Source: Verrucomicrobiota bacterium (GTDB lineage: Bacteria; Verrucomicrobiota; Verrucomicrobiia; Chthoniobacterales; JAFAMB01). From it: DNA of 16,223 nucleotides. Shown in pieces: positions 13,871-16,223 of the stretch. A model generated the notes under the pieces. The model was not told the origin of the DNA, ran no database searches, and saw only the letters and a list, made by a program, of their open reading frames with translations. Position 1 is the stretch's first letter; every line of letters starts with the position of its first letter. A program made the position numbers and the translations under genes. Location of the stretch: contig JAFAVN010000367.1 of assembly GCA_019242435.1 (NCBI GenBank), positions 1 through 16,223 of the forward strand, read 5' to 3'.

Positions 13871-14130
13871 ACCAATCCCGCCGCTTTCAGGGTCTGATAA
13901 GCGCCGTTCTTAGCGATCGTCTTCAGCGCGCGCGCGCTCAGTTTAACCGTCACGTGCCGGTTCAGCTCAGGAACCCAGATTCGTCGCGTCTTGAGGTTCG
14001 GGGCAAAGAGACGCGGGGTATTAGCGGTAACGTGTTGCCCCACGCCACCTTTTTTCTTAGCCATACCGCGGCGATGAATGACATGACCCTTCGCCGCTTT
14101 AGCTCCGGTGATGCTGCAGACTCTAGACAT
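13867..14130 (-). CDS. rpmB: Ribosomal protein L28 (bL28)
   Basis: Structural protein of the 50S subunit, 87 residues from the ATG at 14130 (MSRVCSITGAKAAKGH). The frame is open 17 codons further upstream, but only this start matches the family, and GGAAAGGG precedes it at good spacing. The segment RRGMAKKKGGVGQHVTANTP is an insert-containing form similar to that recalled from chlamydial L28 (RGISKKKKGIGLKVT), whereas the E. coli protein is shorter here; this supports PVC affiliation. The NLKTRRIWVPELNRHVTVKLSA core is typical. Only Cys5 is present, so it is a C-minus (non-zinc) form. It is preceded by an oxidoreductase gene and followed by cobW. Confidence 0.95.
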   Translation of the reverse strand: MSRVCSITGAKAAKGHVIHRRGMAKKKGGVGQHVTANTPRLFAPNLKTRRIWVPELNRHVTVKLSARALKTIAKNGAYQTLKAAGLV

Positions 14131-14203
14131 AAGCCCTTTCCGAAAAGGCGGAAACATGCTGTCCTGACTACAAGACGTCAAGCGAAAATGGCGCTCCAGT
14201 CTG

Positions 14204-15598
14204 CTACGACGCCAATTCCTCGGCGGGATAGGTCCAGATCTCGCTCAGTGTTGGGTGATAGTGGGGAACCGTTGCCAGTTGAGAGGCGCTTGCCCGGAAA
14301 TACATTGCGACCACGATCTCATGGATCAGTTCGGCGCCTTCGGGCCCAACCACCGCACCGCCCAGGATCTCCCGAGTCTGATCATGAGCGATCAGCTTCA
14401 CGAATCCTTCCGGTTCGCCGCGTACCAGAGATTTTCCGTGATCGGCAAACGGGTAAGATGCGCTCCGTATCGGAATATTTTGTTCCTGGGCCTCGCGTTC
14501 GGTTAAGCCGACAAACGCGAGCTGCGGCTGGGTAAAGACGGCAAAAAGACGGAGCCGATAATCCATTTTTCCCCGTTCCTCGCCGTGTAAGAGCCGTTGG
14601 GCATTTTTGACCGCAACGACGGCCTGCTCGATGGCGATATGAACTACTTCGTGTAGCCCGGCGACATCGCCGGCCGCAAACACGTGCGGTTGCGTCGATT
14701 GCATCCGTTCGTTCACCTGAACCGCGCCGCTGGAGGTCAACTCAACTCCGGCTGCTTCCAGGTTTAAACCCCTGGTGGCCGCTTTCCGGCCGAGCGCGTA
14801 GAATAGTTCATCTGTGGCTATCCGCTTTTGTGCGCCATCCTGCAGAAAATACACTGCTTTCTCTCCATGCTCGCTCGCGACCTTGATCAGTTTGGTACCC
14901 GAAATCATCTGCACACCGCGGCCGCGAAGCGCCTCGATCAATGCACCGGCGACCTCGGTATCTGCCTCTTTCAAAAATTGAGGGCTACGTTGGATGACCG
15001 TTACTTTTGAGCCCAGCGCATTATAAAAATGAGTGAACTCAAGCGCGATCGCGCCTCCGCCAAGGATAGTGACTGATCTGGGGACACTGCCGGAGTCTAG
15101 TGCCAGGTCACTGTGCAGGAAGGGGACATCAGCTAGCCCAGGGATTTCCAACTGGTTCAGTTCCGATCCGGTCGCGATCACCGCCGTTCGAAAACCGATC
15201 TCCTGCTCGCCGCCTTCCAGCTTCGCCAGATGCAGTCGGTTAGGGGAGATAAAAGACGCCCGAGCTCGCACAAACTCGAATTTCCCATTTTCCAGCTGAG
15301 ATTGCCGGTAGCCGGCGAATTCCGCAATCAGCTTGCGCTTCCGGTTTCGAATTGCGCCCGCGTCGAAACCGATCTGACCGGCGCTAAGTCCAAACTCTTC
15401 GGCGCGCCGGAGGGTGATGAACCGGTTGGCGGACTCGAGAATGGTCTTGCTCGGCATACAGCCGCGCAGAATGCAGAGCCCGCCGACCTCGGTCCCTCCG
15501 TCAATGCAGATGGTTGTGAGACCAATTCTCGCTGCGGTGGCCGCGGCCGCGTAGCCGGCGCTTCCCCCGCCAATCACCGCCAAATCGTATTGTGTCAT
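14204..15598 (-). CDS. FAD/NAD(P)-dependent disulfide oxidoreductase (dihydrolipoamide dehydrogenase-like)
   Basis: Class I flavoprotein disulfide reductase, 464 residues. FAD-binding VIGGGSAGYAAAATAARIG (8-26); redox-active Cys pair in GGLCILRGCMPSK (Cys42, Cys47; the commoner form is GGTCLNxGCIPSK); NAD(P)-binding ILGGGAIALEFTHFYNALGSKVTVI; FAD motif VFAAGDVAG; C-terminal dimerisation domain with the HYHPTLSEIWTYP motif providing the His-Glu pair of the partner subunit. The cysteine pair and C-terminus are intact, so it should be active as a disulfide reductase. No lipoyl-enzyme genes are adjacent and no N-terminal metal-binding domain is present, so E3, soluble transhydrogenase or MerA-like roles cannot be separated. 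It stands upstream of rpmB by 73 bp on the same strand. Confidence 0.9.
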   Translation of the reverse strand: MTQYDLAVIGGGSAGYAAAATAARIGLTTICIDGGTEVGGLCILRGCMPSKTILESANRFITLRRAEEFGLSAGQIGFDAGAIRNRKRKLIAEFAGYRQSQLENGKFEFVRARASFISPNRLHLAKLEGGEQEIGFRTAVIATGSELNQLEIPGLADVPFLHSDLALDSGSVPRSVTILGGGAIALEFTHFYNALGSKVTVIQRSPQFLKEADTEVAGALIEALRGRGVQMISGTKLIKVASEHGEKAVYFLQDGAQKRIATDELFYALGRKAATRGLNLEAAGVELTSSGAVQVNERMQSTQPHVFAAGDVAGLHEVVHIAIEQAVVAVKNAQRLLHGEERGKMDYRLRLFAVFTQPQLAFVGLTEREAQEQNIPIRSASYPFADHGKSLVRGEPEGFVKLIAHDQTREILGGAVVGPEGAELIHEIVVAMYFRASASQLATVPHYHPTLSEIWTYPAEELAS

Positions 15599-15871
15599 TT
15601 GTTGCTACTATTGGTTGATGAGCGCCTGAAAGAAAGTGACAGAAGATTGGTGAGACGGTCCCAAGCCGCTGGGGCCAAACTCCGCTTGGCCGCAAAACAT
15701 ACGCAAGGCTCGCAGGGTGATCTTTTTACGCTCCGCCAGGGGTGACCCGGCTCGGCAGTGCACAGGCTAACCCCTCCACGCCAATGCAACACAGCAGCCG
15801 CTGTGCGAAGCGTTCAGGAGTTTTAGCGAGCCTTGCCTACCAATCCCCGGTCTGCGGCCGCTATCATCAAA

Positions 15872-15905
15872 ATATTGAGGTAATTTAACCTTAGGACCCC
15901 AATAT
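15872..15905. promoter_or_regulatory. Imperfect inverted repeat just upstream of the gyrB promoter
   Basis: ATATTGAGGT (15872-15881) pairs with ACCCCAATAT (15896-15905) at 9 of 10 positions over a 14-nt loop. It lies 17 bp upstream of the -35 box of the presumed gyrB promoter, a position suited to an activator or a terminator of leftward transcription. Function not shown. Confidence 0.4.
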
Positions 15906-15922
15906 CTTGGAGCAGCGCCCGC

Positions 15923-15951
15923 TTGCAAAAACTATTTGCCAGCTTTATACT
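15923..15951 (+). promoter_or_regulatory. Sigma-70-type promoter of gyrB
   Basis: TTGCAA (15923-15928; 4 of 6 matches to TTGACA), a 17-bp spacer, and TATACT (15946-15951; 5 of 6 matches to TATAAT). The predicted transcription start near 15958 leaves a leader of about 50 nt before the gyrB ATG at 16010. Confidence 0.65.
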
Positions 15952-16009
15952 TGTTGCTCAACTTCGACCTGTGCGGTCCGAGTTTCACCGGATCTCGCGC
16001 TCGGTAAGT

Positions 16010-16223
16010 ATGGCAGACATCCCGATTTACGACGCTTCCCAGATTGACAAACTCGAAGGCCTGGAGGCGGTCCGAAAACGCCCCGGAATGTACATCGGAG
16101 ACCCTGATGAACGTGGTCTTCATCATTGCGTCTTTGAAGTCCTCGACAACTCAATTGATGAACATTTAGCCGGATTTTGTACGCGGATTGACGTGGCGAT
16201 CCACATAGACGGTTCCGTCTCGG
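16010..16223 (+). CDS. gyrB: GyrB, DNA gyrase subunit B (N-terminus only; runs off the right edge)
   Basis: ATPase subunit of the type II topoisomerase that introduces negative supercoils. Only the first 71 codons are in the window, encoding the start of the GHKL ATPase domain. MADIPIYDASQIDKLEGLEA, then VRKRPGMYIGD and FEVLDNSIDEHLAG, carry the conserved Tyr/Ile contacts and the Asn-Ser-x-Asp-Glu box that holds the Mg-binding Asn and catalytic Glu. ParE shares these motifs, but the N-terminus fits GyrB better. The Shine-Dalgarno sequence is weak (GGTAAG directly upstream). The gene is divergent from the oxidoreductase gene. Confidence 0.93.
   Translation, partial: MADIPIYDASQIDKLEGLEAVRKRPGMYIGDPDERGLHHCVFEVLDNSIDEHLAGFCTRIDVAIHIDGSVS

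Larger units (their letters stand above)
15599..16009. other. 411-bp divergent spacer upstream of gyrB
   Basis: No gene is supported here. It contains a short perfect hairpin (GGCCAA 15673-15678 with TTGGCC 15686-15691), an inverted repeat at 15872-15905, and the gyrB promoter at 15923-15951. No tRNA cloverleaf or DnaA-box cluster was seen. The stretch 15625-15760 is anonymous and could be another dispersed repeat, but there is no second copy in the window to show it. Confidence 0.7.

Noticed and set aside
15595..15792. Small minus-strand frame upstream of the oxidoreductase gene (65 codons)
   Set aside because: It overlaps the start of the oxidoreductase gene, has no recognisable domain or ribosome binding site, and its Cys/Arg-rich composition looks like read-through of spacer DNA.
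15599..16009. Replication origin near gyrB
   Set aside because: No cluster of DnaA boxes or AT-rich unwinding region was seen, and dnaA, dnaN or recF are not visible in the window.

Overview
The window looks like core chromosome from a Gram-negative member of the PVC superphylum, most likely a soil-type Verrucomicrobiota (inference). The clues are an LPS-type lipid A gene (lpxK), a ribosomal protein L28 with a Lys/Gly-rich insert (RGMAKKKGGVG) that recalls the chlamydial form, and housekeeping genes scattered in short runs between repeat-rich spacers. No phage, IS transposase, CRISPR array, rRNA or tRNA was seen.

Layout from left to right: (1) a minus-strand pair, gnd then folD (folD runs off the left edge); (2) a 959-bp gene-free stretch (2024-2982) holding two inverted copies of a 58-bp palindromic element and a ~540-bp degenerate minisatellite; (3) plus-strand moaE and pgsA, closed by a 12-bp perfect hairpin; (4) a convergent minus-strand gene for an unrecognised secreted protein, then a long 32-nt-arm hairpin; (5) plus-strand ruvA overlapped by 4 nt by a gene for a putative ATP-grasp-like protein; (6) minus-strand thrB-lpxK, followed by a Gfo/Idh/MocA-family gene flanked by AT-rich palindromic repeats; (7) a divergent spacer with a composite inverted repeat, then plus-strand rph and gmd; (8) minus-strand FAD/NAD disulfide oxidoreductase, rpmB and a COG0523/CobW GTPase, with a heptamer-repeat hairpin between rpmB and cobW; (9) a 411-bp spacer and the start of gyrB, with a good sigma-70-type promoter.

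Functionally this is mostly housekeeping: pentose phosphate (gnd), one-carbon metabolism (folD), molybdopterin (moaE), phospholipid and lipid A synthesis (pgsA, lpxK), threonine synthesis (thrB), recombination (ruvA), RNA maturation (rph), nucleotide-sugar synthesis (gmd), translation (rpmB), metal trafficking (cobW) and topology (gyrB). I found no convincing new multi-gene system. The most unusual content is non-coding: at least six different small repeat families occupy most of the larger gaps. Among proteins, the items worth a second look are the unassigned ATP-grasp-like protein translationally coupled to ruvA, a Gfo/Idh/MocA protein lacking the usual EKP motif and catalytic His, a ThrB tail encoded by short tandem repeats, and the rpmB-COG0523 neighbourhood.
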